DNA of 18,373 bases from Methanocalculus sp. (GTDB lineage: Archaea > Halobacteriota > Methanomicrobia > Methanomicrobiales > Methanocorpusculaceae). The translations under genes and the position numbers were made by a program. Under the pieces are notes generated by a model that saw nothing but the letters and a program-made list of their open reading frames with translations, made no database searches and had not been told where the DNA came from. Shown here piece by piece: positions 6,754-12,914 of this stretch; position 1 is the first letter of the stretch; every line of letters starts with the position of its first letter. The DNA is taken from positions 1-18,373 of the forward strand of contig NZ_JAUSCG010000024.1 in assembly GCF_030651615.1 (NCBI RefSeq). The letters are read 5' to 3'.

Positions 6754-7767
6754 TCAGAACCAGGCATCAAGCCTCTGCTGACCCGACATCCCTTTTGGCG
6801 GACCTGCAATCCTGTTGAGAACAGGCTGTACCCGCTCTGTTGAAAAACCGTACTCGGAACAGAGGATCTCTACTACAAGATCAGAGTCCGGGGAGCGCCA
6901 TTCCGGGTGAAAATCTCGTGTTATTGGAGGGGAGAGGAAGAACTCCATGATCGGAACGGGATCGAGGTCAGGAGCTTTCTCTGCGATCGTCTCATGAAAG
7001 TGCCCATCCCTTACGATCTTCATTGCCTTCTTCGGACCAATCCCATAGATCCCCTCATTAAAGTCCGTTCCGACAAGGATGGCAATCTGAACGAGCATCT
7101 CCCGCGTAATTCCCAGGGTTTCAAGAAGTTCAAAGAGATAAATCCGCTCAGGTGAGATGGTCACAGACTTCCCCCTGATCCGACGTTTTCCAGAAACCGT
7201 CAGGTTCCTGACCAGCACCGAAGCACCAAAGAGGAGTGAATCATAATCCTGGGAGACCGAATATGTGGCAATTCCGGCATCAACAAAGAATGCAGACTGT
7301 GCTTCGCCTTCTGAAGGAGCTACCATCCAGGGCACTCCCAGGGCATCAAGGAGGCGCTGGCCGCTCTCAATAATTGCCCGATCGACCTTTGAGGATTGCA
7401 TCGCCGCGCGGTATGCAGCCTCGGTATCCCCTCGGCTCAGGGCATCATCCCACTGTTCTTTGCCTGCTTCCCGAATTTCGCGCCTTTTTGAAAGAGTCTT
7501 CGCCTTCAGGGAGGGGGGAGTGCCATCAAAGATGTAGAATGGCCTGATCCCATGCTCAAGGAAGTATGTGGTTCTGAAGAGGAGACCTGACAGGTGAGAG
7601 GTGACCCGCCCTCTGTCATCCTGCAATGGTGTTCCGTCTGCCTGCCTGATGATAGAGAGGAACTGATAGAGTGCATTATTGGCATCAATAGCTGCCACTC
7701 CGAAGAGAGCATCCCATTCGACGGGATGGCGGCACCCTTCCAGTAATGGCCGTAGTGGAACTCCCAT
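6754..7767 (-). CDS. fen: Flap endonuclease 1
   Basis: A 337-residue structure-specific nuclease that removes 5' flaps during Okazaki fragment maturation and long-patch base excision repair. Metal-binding acidic residues can be placed: Asp28 (AIDANNALYQFL), Asp81 (YIFDGTPP), Glu153 and Glu155 (APSEGEAQ), Asp174 and Asp176 (SQDYDSLLFG) and Asp235 (VGTDFNEG). The helix-two-turn-helix GIYGIGPKKA (239-248) follows. The last eight residues form a PCNA-interacting box, Q330xxL333xxW336F337. Length is normal for archaeal FEN1. The ATG is preceded by GGTG and lies 11 nt after the stop of the small upstream gene, so translation may be coupled. Confidence 0.97.
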   Translation of the reverse strand: MGVPLRPLLEGCRHPVEWDALFGVAAIDANNALYQFLSIIRQADGTPLQDDRGRVTSHLSGLLFRTTYFLEHGIRPFYIFDGTPPSLKAKTLSKRREIREAGKEQWDDALSRGDTEAAYRAAMQSSKVDRAIIESGQRLLDALGVPWMVAPSEGEAQSAFFVDAGIATYSVSQDYDSLLFGASVLVRNLTVSGKRRIRGKSVTISPERIYLFELLETLGITREMLVQIAILVGTDFNEGIYGIGPKKAMKIVRDGHFHETIAEKAPDLDPVPIMEFFLSPPITRDFHPEWRSPDSDLVVEILCSEYGFSTERVQPVLNRIAGPPKGMSGQQRLDAWF

Positions 7768-7778
7768 CCCTTACACCG

Positions 7779-8093
7779 TCAGCGGTACATACGGCGTGTC
7801 ATGCCGTCCACGATCTCGCCGAGCTGCTCAACGGTTCTATCATATTTACGGTTGAGGCTTGATGAGATCTCTTCAAGGTTCACCCGCATCGTCCTCTCTC
7901 TGGCGACGATATTCTCTTCAAGGCTCCGAATCTTCATTCCAAGTGAGACGAAGAGACCGCCAAGAGACAGCATCATCAGGGTTGCTCCCACCGCGATCGT
8001 TATATCCTGCCAGAGCCGGAGTACGAGCAGGAGGGTGGAAAGCACCATCACGACGATGAGGATCAGATCCCGCATAGAATCACGAAGGTTCAT
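7779..8093 (-). CDS. Small membrane protein with a C-terminal coiled coil, function unknown
   Basis: A 104-residue protein that I do not recognise. Two hydrophobic helices cover about residues 8-27 and 32-52, separated by a short polar turn (RLWQD). The rest (about 54-100) is charged, with heptad-like spacing of leucine, isoleucine and valine, predicted to form a cytoplasmic coiled coil or long helix. The ending MTRRMYR is basic. The gene directly precedes fen1 with 11 nt between them, so the two are probably cotranscribed. It lies divergent from the presenilin-like protease gene with 53 bp between starts. Composition matches the neighbours, with no sign of recent transfer. Whether it tethers anything to the membrane is unknown. 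Confidence 0.7.
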   Translation of the reverse strand: MNLRDSMRDLILIVVMVLSTLLLVLRLWQDITIAVGATLMMLSLGGLFVSLGMKIRSLEENIVARERTMRVNLEEISSSLNRKYDRTVEQLGEIVDGMTRRMYR

Positions 8094-8146
8094 GTTTTAC
8101 CATAGAAGAACCATAAAGATTAAGCTACCTATCCGGAGCAGAACAT

Positions 8147-9064
8147 ATGGAGCGACGAAATCTTCCAGCCATTCTTGGTATGCCAATAATTCTCCTTGCT
8201 GTCATCGTTGGTGGGGTCCTGCTGGCCTCCCCCGTCACTGAAGCCGGCCTGACTGCGTTTGAAGACCCGGATTCAATGGCAAATCCGTTCATCTTCCTTG
8301 CCATCCTCCTTATATTTACTGCATTGCTTCTTCTGCTCATCCGAGCGGCAAAACAGCAGCTGATCAGTCTGATCATCGGCGGCGCCATCTTTCTCACCTA
8401 CATCTATGTCTTCCAGGCGATCCTGTACACCTTTGTCGGAGACGGAATCCTATTGATGATCGGACCTGTCGCCCTTGCGGGGGTTTCTGTCATCATTCTG
8501 TACCGGTATCCGAGATGGTATGTAGTAGATGCTCTTGGGATCATTCTTGCCTCAGGTGTTGCGGCGATATTTGGTGCATCACTTGCCATACTGCCTGTTG
8601 TCATTCTCCTTGCCATCCTCGCAATCTATGATGCGATATCGGTCTATCGGACGAAGCATATGATCACCCTTGCGGAAGGGGTGATGGATCAGAAGATGCC
8701 GATCCTCTTCATCATCCCAAAAGAGCGGGGTTACACCGGCACCTATGAGAAGATAAGAGCATCAGAAGAGGATCAGGAATCCCCAAAAGATGATGTGAAG
8801 AAAGAGCGCGGTACGTTTCTGATGGGAATGGGGGATGCTATCATGCCCGCAATCCTCGTCGTATCCGCCTATACCTTTTTATCAAGCCCTATTCCAGCAA
8901 TTGGAGCTGCAATAGGGTCATTTGTCGGATTAGGAGTCCTGCTGATGATGGTCTTCTCCGGAAAACCCCAGGCAGGACTTCCCCCATTAAACGGGGGAGT
9001 TATTCTTGGTTTTCTTGCAGCATGTAGTCTGGTATCCGAATGGTCGTGGGTGTTCGTTCTTTAA
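8147..9064 (+). CDS. Presenilin/signal-peptide-peptidase-like intramembrane aspartyl protease
   Basis: A 305-residue polytopic membrane protein resembling archaeal presenilin homologues such as that of Methanoculleus marisnigri. The two catalytic aspartates are Asp162 in the YDAISVY motif (family YD) and Asp230 in GMGDAIMP (family GxGD). The C-terminal PAL-type motif appears as LPPLNGG, with Pro-Pro-Leu (279-281) where Pro-Ala-Leu is usual. A hydrophilic loop rich in Glu, Asp and Lys (about 192-222) separates the two catalytic helices, as in the family. The enzyme would cut single transmembrane helices within the membrane. GGAG at 8135-8138, 8 nt before the ATG, supports the start. Its 3' end overlaps the convergent GTPase gene by 65 bp. 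Confidence 0.9.
   Translation: MERRNLPAILGMPIILLAVIVGGVLLASPVTEAGLTAFEDPDSMANPFIFLAILLIFTALLLLLIRAAKQQLISLIIGGAIFLTYIYVFQAILYTFVGDGILLMIGPVALAGVSVIILYRYPRWYVVDALGIILASGVAAIFGASLAILPVVILLAILAIYDAISVYRTKHMITLAEGVMDQKMPILFIIPKERGYTGTYEKIRASEEDQESPKDDVKKERGTFLMGMGDAIMPAILVVSAYTFLSSPIPAIGAAIGSFVGLGVLLMMVFSGKPQAGLPPLNGGVILGFLAACSLVSEWSWVFVL
8981..8997. other. Perfect 5-bp GC hairpin just after the GTPase stop codon
   Basis: CCCCC, a 7-base loop, then GGGGG, extendable by one A-T pair. On the minus strand it begins 2 nt after the TAA (9002-9000) of the GTPase gene, so it could act as a 3' stem-loop of that message. On the plus strand the same bases encode the Pro-Pro-Leu-Asn-Gly-Gly motif of the protease, so the hairpin may be only a by-product of those codons. 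Confidence 0.45.
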
Positions 9065-9977
9065 GTGCTGCTTCAAGAACTTCTTCGACCCCTTCTTTTG
9101 TCACTGTTGACATATTCAATACACCCTCATACCTGACAAGATCAGCTTTGTTTGCCACAACGATCACCGGAACCTTGGCAAATCCTCTGACTTCTTCAAG
9201 GAGCAGCTCCTGGGTGGCAAGATCGTATCCGCAATGTTCACTTGCATCAATGATGAAGATGATCAGATCAGCTACATAAATGAGGGCATTCAGTGCCTGC
9301 CGCTCGATTTTGTTCCTTTCCCGTGTACCTGACGCATCAAGAATACCCGGCGTATCAATGAACTGGACACGCTCACGCCATGAGATGTCACGGTGGCCGA
9401 CAAACACTCCTTTGGTGGTGAACGGATACGACGCAACCTCGGGTGTCGCTGTCGAGACAAGCCTTATGAACGAACTCTTCCCGACATTCGGATACCCTGC
9501 AATAACGATGGTAAATTCGTCAGATGATACAATCGGGAGTTTACGAAGGATATTTCGTGCATCATTCAGATACCGGAGATCCTTATCGATCTGATGGACG
9601 ATTGAAGCGATCCGTGCAACCGCCTGTTTTCTTGTCGCAAGGCTGTCGGATGATCGCCGCATCGACTTTGCGATATCCATCCCTTTATCACGTGAATGCC
9701 ATGCCGCCCAGCCGACTCCACCAAAGGCCTTTCTCATCTCTTCAATTCCAAAGAGGATCTCCACAAGATCCCGGTAGAAGGGAGGAAGGGTATCAAGTTC
9801 AGGGAAAGACTGGATGATCGAGACCAGTTTGTCATGCACTGCCTGGGTGACCGCCCGCACAAACTCCTCATTTGCACGATCCTTGTTTTTCTTCTCCCGC
9901 ATCTTCTTTGCAGCACGGCGGAAACTCCGGTCAAGTATCTCATCTGCCGTTGGAACAGTTGGTATTTTATCAAACAT
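9000..9977 (-). CDS. NOG1-family GTP-binding protein
   Basis: A 325-residue GTPase of the Obg/NOG1 group, implicated in large ribosomal subunit maturation by homology to eukaryotic Nog1. The N-terminal 150 residues are a charged helical domain (DRSFRRAAKKMREKK is typical of NOG1). The G domain follows: G1 GYPNVGKSS (161-169), the SYPFTTKG switch segment (183-190) holding the G2 threonine, G3 DTPG (209-212 region) and G4 NKAD (276-279). Archaeal versions lack the long C-terminal extension of eukaryotic Nog1, and this one does too. The gene is divergent from the winged-helix/CBS regulator with 49 bp between starts. Its end overlaps the protease gene tail to tail. No clear ribosome site precedes the ATG. 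Confidence 0.93.
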   Translation of the reverse strand: MFDKIPTVPTADEILDRSFRRAAKKMREKKNKDRANEEFVRAVTQAVHDKLVSIIQSFPELDTLPPFYRDLVEILFGIEEMRKAFGGVGWAAWHSRDKGMDIAKSMRRSSDSLATRKQAVARIASIVHQIDKDLRYLNDARNILRKLPIVSSDEFTIVIAGYPNVGKSSFIRLVSTATPEVASYPFTTKGVFVGHRDISWRERVQFIDTPGILDASGTRERNKIERQALNALIYVADLIIFIIDASEHCGYDLATQELLLEEVRGFAKVPVIVVANKADLVRYEGVLNMSTVTKEGVEEVLEAALKERTPTTIRIPDYMLQENQE

Positions 9978-9994
9978 CAGTTACGTTTCCCCAA

Positions 9995-10004
9995 GATATT
10001 TATC
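9995..10004. promoter_or_regulatory. Near-palindromic TATA-like element between two divergent genes
   Basis: GATATTTATC reads GATAAATATC on the other strand. It is the only strongly AT-rich element in the 49-bp gap. Its centre is about 27 bp before the ATG at 10027 (plus) and about 23 bp before the ATG at 9977 (minus), so one box could direct near-leaderless transcripts both ways. Confidence 0.45.
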
Positions 10005-10026
10005 AGGATATGAATGAACAATCATT

Positions 10027-10905
10027 ATGGATCTCTCACTTATCCAGAAAGATATTCTTATAACATTAATCTCCCTCTATCATCAACATTCTCATCCTAT
10101 TAAAGGAGACGATATAGCAGGTATAATCAAGAGGAATCCCGGGACTGTACGAAACCAGATGCAGGCATTAAAGGCGCTTGGCCTTGTTGATGGCATTCCG
10201 GGACCTAAAGGCGGATATCACCCCACTGCACAGGCCTATAAAGAGCTCAATATCAGACCAACCGACAACGAGGCCGAGGTCACCATATCTAAAAACGGAG
10301 TTCCGATCGAGGGAATCCGGGTAACCGAGATAGACTTCACCACCCTCTGCCACCCTGACCTCTGCCACTCTCTTATTAAGATCGTCGGAAGTGTCCGGGA
10401 TTTTATGATCGGTGAAGAGATTACCATTGGTCCTACCCCCGTCAATAAACTGATGATCCGGGGGGAAGTATTTGGCCGTGACGAGATTCAGGGTGCGCTC
10501 CTCATCTCCATATCTGAGATGACCTCACTTCCAAAGAAATCAATCCGCTACTACATGAGTGCACCTCTTATCAGTATCCCTCCACAAACTTCGATAAAAA
10601 AAGTGATAGCTATCTGCTTAGAACACAGAATTCATGGAGTTCCGATTATTCTGAATGAAGAGCTTCAGGGTATCGTCACGCTCACCGACATCATAAAGGC
10701 AATAGATGCCGGTATGCCTCTCGATACAGAGATCAGGACCATCATGACTCATGATGTCATCGAAGCTCCTGCAAATACCCGCCTTTATGAGGTTATCAGG
10801 CGGTTTAAAGAGCGTGAGATAGGAAGGCTGATCGTCGTTGATGAGGGGAGACCAATCGGCATCCTTACACAATCAGATATTATACGAGTCTTTCCCACCC
10901 TTTAA
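10027..10905 (+). CDS. Winged-helix transcriptional regulator with C-terminal CBS domain pair
   Basis: A 292-residue predicted regulator. Residues 1-75 form a winged helix-turn-helix (DDIAGIIKRNPGTVRNQMQALKALG spans helices 2-3, followed by the wing GPKGGYHPT). A middle domain (about 80-170) has a beta-rich pattern ending GEVFGRDEIQGALL and holds two cysteines (Cys108 and Cys113, in LCHPDLCHS). Two CBS motifs follow, about 178-232 (SIPPQTSIKKVI to GIVTLTDII) and 238-292 (MTHDVIEAPANT to GILTQSDIIRVF), a Bateman module that usually binds adenine nucleotides. The architecture matches archaeal regulators of the COG2524 type. It probably senses energy charge or a related ligand; targets are unknown. 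It lies divergent from the NOG1 gene and may regulate that shared promoter. Confidence 0.88.
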   Translation: MDLSLIQKDILITLISLYHQHSHPIKGDDIAGIIKRNPGTVRNQMQALKALGLVDGIPGPKGGYHPTAQAYKELNIRPTDNEAEVTISKNGVPIEGIRVTEIDFTTLCHPDLCHSLIKIVGSVRDFMIGEEITIGPTPVNKLMIRGEVFGRDEIQGALLISISEMTSLPKKSIRYYMSAPLISIPPQTSIKKVIAICLEHRIHGVPIILNEELQGIVTLTDIIKAIDAGMPLDTEIRTIMTHDVIEAPANTRLYEVIRRFKEREIGRLIVVDEGRPIGILTQSDIIRVFPTL

Positions 10906-10909
10906 CGCC

Positions 10910-10916
10910 TTTTTTT
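10910..10916 (+). terminator. T-run terminator after the winged-helix/CBS gene
   Basis: Seven consecutive T residues begin 5 nt after the stop codon. A T-run without a required hairpin is the usual archaeal intrinsic terminator. It separates this gene from the PRC-barrel gene, which has its own TATA box. Confidence 0.6.
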
Positions 10917-10933
10917 CAAGGAAATGAGAATAA

Positions 10934-10941
10934 TTTATATA
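10934..10941 (+). promoter_or_regulatory. TATA box of the PRC-barrel gene
   Basis: TTTATATA is a near-perfect archaeal TATA box. Its centre is 26-27 bp before the ATG at 10964, so transcription should start at or within a few bases of the start codon. The bases between (about 22 nt) contain no Shine-Dalgarno sequence, as expected for a leaderless message. Confidence 0.7.
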
Positions 10942-10963
10942 GTTATCAACCAACCATCATTCT

Positions 10964-11212
10964 ATGACAAAAGCGTTTGCTCGTACGCTTCGGCGCAAGA
11001 AGATCATGAGCAGTGACGGCAAGGTTATCGGGCAACTCAAGAATATCATCATCGATGTCACGAGTGGCCAGGTGATCAATATGATCGTTAAACCTGATAC
11101 GGGATTTGACACCTCAAGCTACAAACTCGATAATGACTGTATGCTCATACCGTTTGAAGCGGTCAAGGACATAAAGGATTATATTGTGGTTGACCGGTAT
11201 ATGCTCAGATGA
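10964..11212 (+). CDS. PRC-barrel domain protein
   Basis: An 82-residue protein consisting of a single PRC-barrel, a small beta barrel found in RimM and in photosynthetic reaction centre H subunits. The pattern is visible: KKIMSSDGKVIGQLKNIIID (13-32), then a second strand pair with TSGQVINMIVKP, and a closing LIPFEAVKDIKDYIVVD. Stand-alone archaeal PRC-barrel proteins of this size are common and mostly uncharacterised; some relate to RNA handling or cell division. Nothing in the sequence says which applies. It has its own strong promoter, appears leaderless, and ends 5 nt before the stop of the convergent phosphatase gene. Confidence 0.88.
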   Translation: MTKAFARTLRRKKIMSSDGKVIGQLKNIIIDVTSGQVINMIVKPDTGFDTSSYKLDNDCMLIPFEAVKDIKDYIVVDRYMLR

Positions 11213-11217
11213 TATAT

Positions 11218-11910
11218 TTAACCGAAGCGTTCAAGAGCAGAAAGTACACCATCTGAAAAACCATCACCAAATGAGTGTTCTGTAACCATATCAGCAACTT
11301 TTTTCAGGCGCTCACTTCCATTTGCCATCGTTATCGAATAACCAACGCACTCAAGCAGTTCAAGATCATTATCCGAGTCCCCGACCGCAAGAAAATCCAG
11401 GGGAGATAATGAAAGGAGTGGCGCAAGCTCTGCAAGTGCAGTCCCTTTGGAGATCCCCGGAGACTGGAGATGGATCGCAAAACCGGTATCTATCACCCTG
11501 ACAGGCAAATCAGAGACGACTGAGCGCACCTCATCCACCGGGACTGTGCGGGCAAATGCGACATCCGCAAATCTGAGTGCCATACTATAAGGAATCAGAT
11601 CGATCCCCTGATTCAGGAAATGTGCGGAGAGGCGATCGTATGCTGCAAGGCAGACAGATCGGTCTCCGGTAATCTGAGGGGTGCCATCAAATCCGGTCTG
11701 AAAAACCCCGCCATTCTCACCGATCACTGCACCATTCGTTCCGATCATCCGGGCGATGGCATCAAGAAAACAGATGGTGTTTCCTGATGCCAGCACCACA
11801 GGAATACCCCGATCGATGAAGAGACGGATAGTCTCGATGGCGCGGAGATTGATCCTCCGGTTCTCATCGGTCAGTGTTCCGTCAATATCACAGACGAGTG
11901 CCTTCAGCAC
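11218..11910 (-). CDS. pgp: Archaeal phosphoglycolate phosphatase (HAD superfamily)
   Basis: A 230-residue Mg-dependent phosphatase predicted to hydrolyse 2-phosphoglycolate. HAD motifs: DIDGT (8-12) with nucleophile Asp8 and acid Asp10; Ser42 in LASGNT; Lys155 in SKGTAL; and GDSDND (177-182), which holds the metal. A C2B-type cap lies between residues about 80 and 150, as in the Thermoplasma enzyme TA0175. Length is typical. The start is GTG and overlaps the radA stop by 7 nt (GTG CTG in one frame, TGC TGA in the other), so translation is likely coupled to RadA. A related sugar-phosphate phosphatase activity cannot be excluded, since HAD specificity is hard to read. Confidence 0.88.
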   Translation of the reverse strand: MLKALVCDIDGTLTDENRRINLRAIETIRLFIDRGIPVVLASGNTICFLDAIARMIGTNGAVIGENGGVFQTGFDGTPQITGDRSVCLAAYDRLSAHFLNQGIDLIPYSMALRFADVAFARTVPVDEVRSVVSDLPVRVIDTGFAIHLQSPGISKGTALAELAPLLSLSPLDFLAVGDSDNDLELLECVGYSITMANGSERLKKVADMVTEHSFGDGFSDGVLSALERFG

Positions 11911-12878
11911 GGCTTGATACCCGCCTTCTCAACCATAAACGTTGCCTCTCCCTCAGGAAGATTCGGACTGTCAACAAGCCTTGCAATCCGTTTACCTGCC
12001 TTGCTCTTTCTGAGATAGAGCCGAAATGTCGCCGAATGACCAACGATGTTTCCGCCGATCGGTTTTGTGGGGTCCCCAAAGAAGACACCCGGATTTGACA
12101 TCACCTGATTGGTGACGAGGGCGACACCATTGTGTTCATCAACGAGTTTGAAGAGTTCATGCATATGCCGGTTCAGTTTCTGCTGACGTGTTGCCAGGGT
12201 GCCACGGCCTGCATACTCTGCACGGAAGTGTCCGGTAAGCGAATCGATGATGAAGAGACGGATCGGCATGCCACTCTCTTTCTTCTCATTTGCCAGATCA
12301 CGCGCGGTATCGATGAGCAGCATCTGGTGATCAGAGGTGTGAGCACGCGCAACATGAATATGGGAGAGGACTTCCTCAGGAGTTCCCACCTCACAGTCCA
12401 CCTCAAGCCCTTCAACCATCTGGGTGATACGTTCCGGACGGAAGGTATTCTCTGTATCGATGAAGATACAACCACCGCCGAGGCCTCCATACTCCTCGGG
12501 GAGCTGGCAGTTCACTGCCATCTGATGAGCGATCTGACTTTTTCCCGACCCAAACTCACCATACAGCTCGGTGATCGCCTGGGTCTCTATACCCCCACCA
12601 AGCAGATCATCAAACTCAGGAACAAAGGTTCTGAGTTTTCTGACCTCCTGCCTGCGGAGGAGCACATCGGTCCCGGTCTTGAAACCACCAATATCAGCGA
12701 TCTCGCGTGCCCCTTTGATCATCTTCTTCGCAGTCGCCTCGCCTATCTCCGCAGCCTCAGCGAGATCAACCGGCGATGCGGTTGCGATGCTCTCAACAGT
12801 ACTATAACCGGCCTCACGGAGCCGCTCAGCGGTCGCCGGACCTACACCAGGAACTTCTTCCAGATCGATTGCAGACAT
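11904..12878 (-). CDS. radA: DNA repair and recombination protein RadA
   Basis: The archaeal Rad51/RecA-family recombinase, 324 residues, which forms filaments on single-stranded DNA and drives strand exchange. An N-terminal helix-hairpin-helix domain (VPGVGPATAERLREAGY, 9-25) precedes the ATPase core with Walker A GEFGSGKS (107-114) and Walker B LFIIDS (208-213). Loop L1/L2 regions RAEYAGRG (219-226) and VMSNPGVFFGDPTKPIGGN (259-277) bind DNA. I take the ATG at 12878 because AAGGAG lies 9 nt upstream; a TTG three codons earlier directly abuts that site and cannot be used. It follows the RPA-like gene by 36 bp, and its stop overlaps the phosphatase start. Confidence 0.97.
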   Translation of the reverse strand: MSAIDLEEVPGVGPATAERLREAGYSTVESIATASPVDLAEAAEIGEATAKKMIKGAREIADIGGFKTGTDVLLRRQEVRKLRTFVPEFDDLLGGGIETQAITELYGEFGSGKSQIAHQMAVNCQLPEEYGGLGGGCIFIDTENTFRPERITQMVEGLEVDCEVGTPEEVLSHIHVARAHTSDHQMLLIDTARDLANEKKESGMPIRLFIIDSLTGHFRAEYAGRGTLATRQQKLNRHMHELFKLVDEHNGVALVTNQVMSNPGVFFGDPTKPIGGNIVGHSATFRLYLRKSKAGKRIARLVDSPNLPEGEATFMVEKAGIKPC

Positions 12879-12887
12879 ATCTTCCAA

Positions 12888-12893
12888 CTCCTT
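12888..12893 (-). promoter_or_regulatory. Ribosome binding site that decides the radA start
   Basis: AAGGAG on the minus strand, 9 nt before the ATG at 12878 and 0 nt before the in-frame TTG at 12887. This spacing excludes TTG as the start. Confidence 0.75.
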
Positions 12894-12914
12894 ATTTGAG
12901 ATATACTCTGATAT

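Noticed and set aside
12878..12887. TTG start three codons upstream for RadA
   Set aside because: The ribosome site AAGGAG directly abuts this TTG, leaving no spacing; the ATG at 12878 has 9 nt.
12132..12899. 255-codon plus-strand open frame antisense to radA
   Set aside because: It lies wholly opposite the conserved RadA coding sequence and shows no domain; long antisense frames are common in this codon usage.
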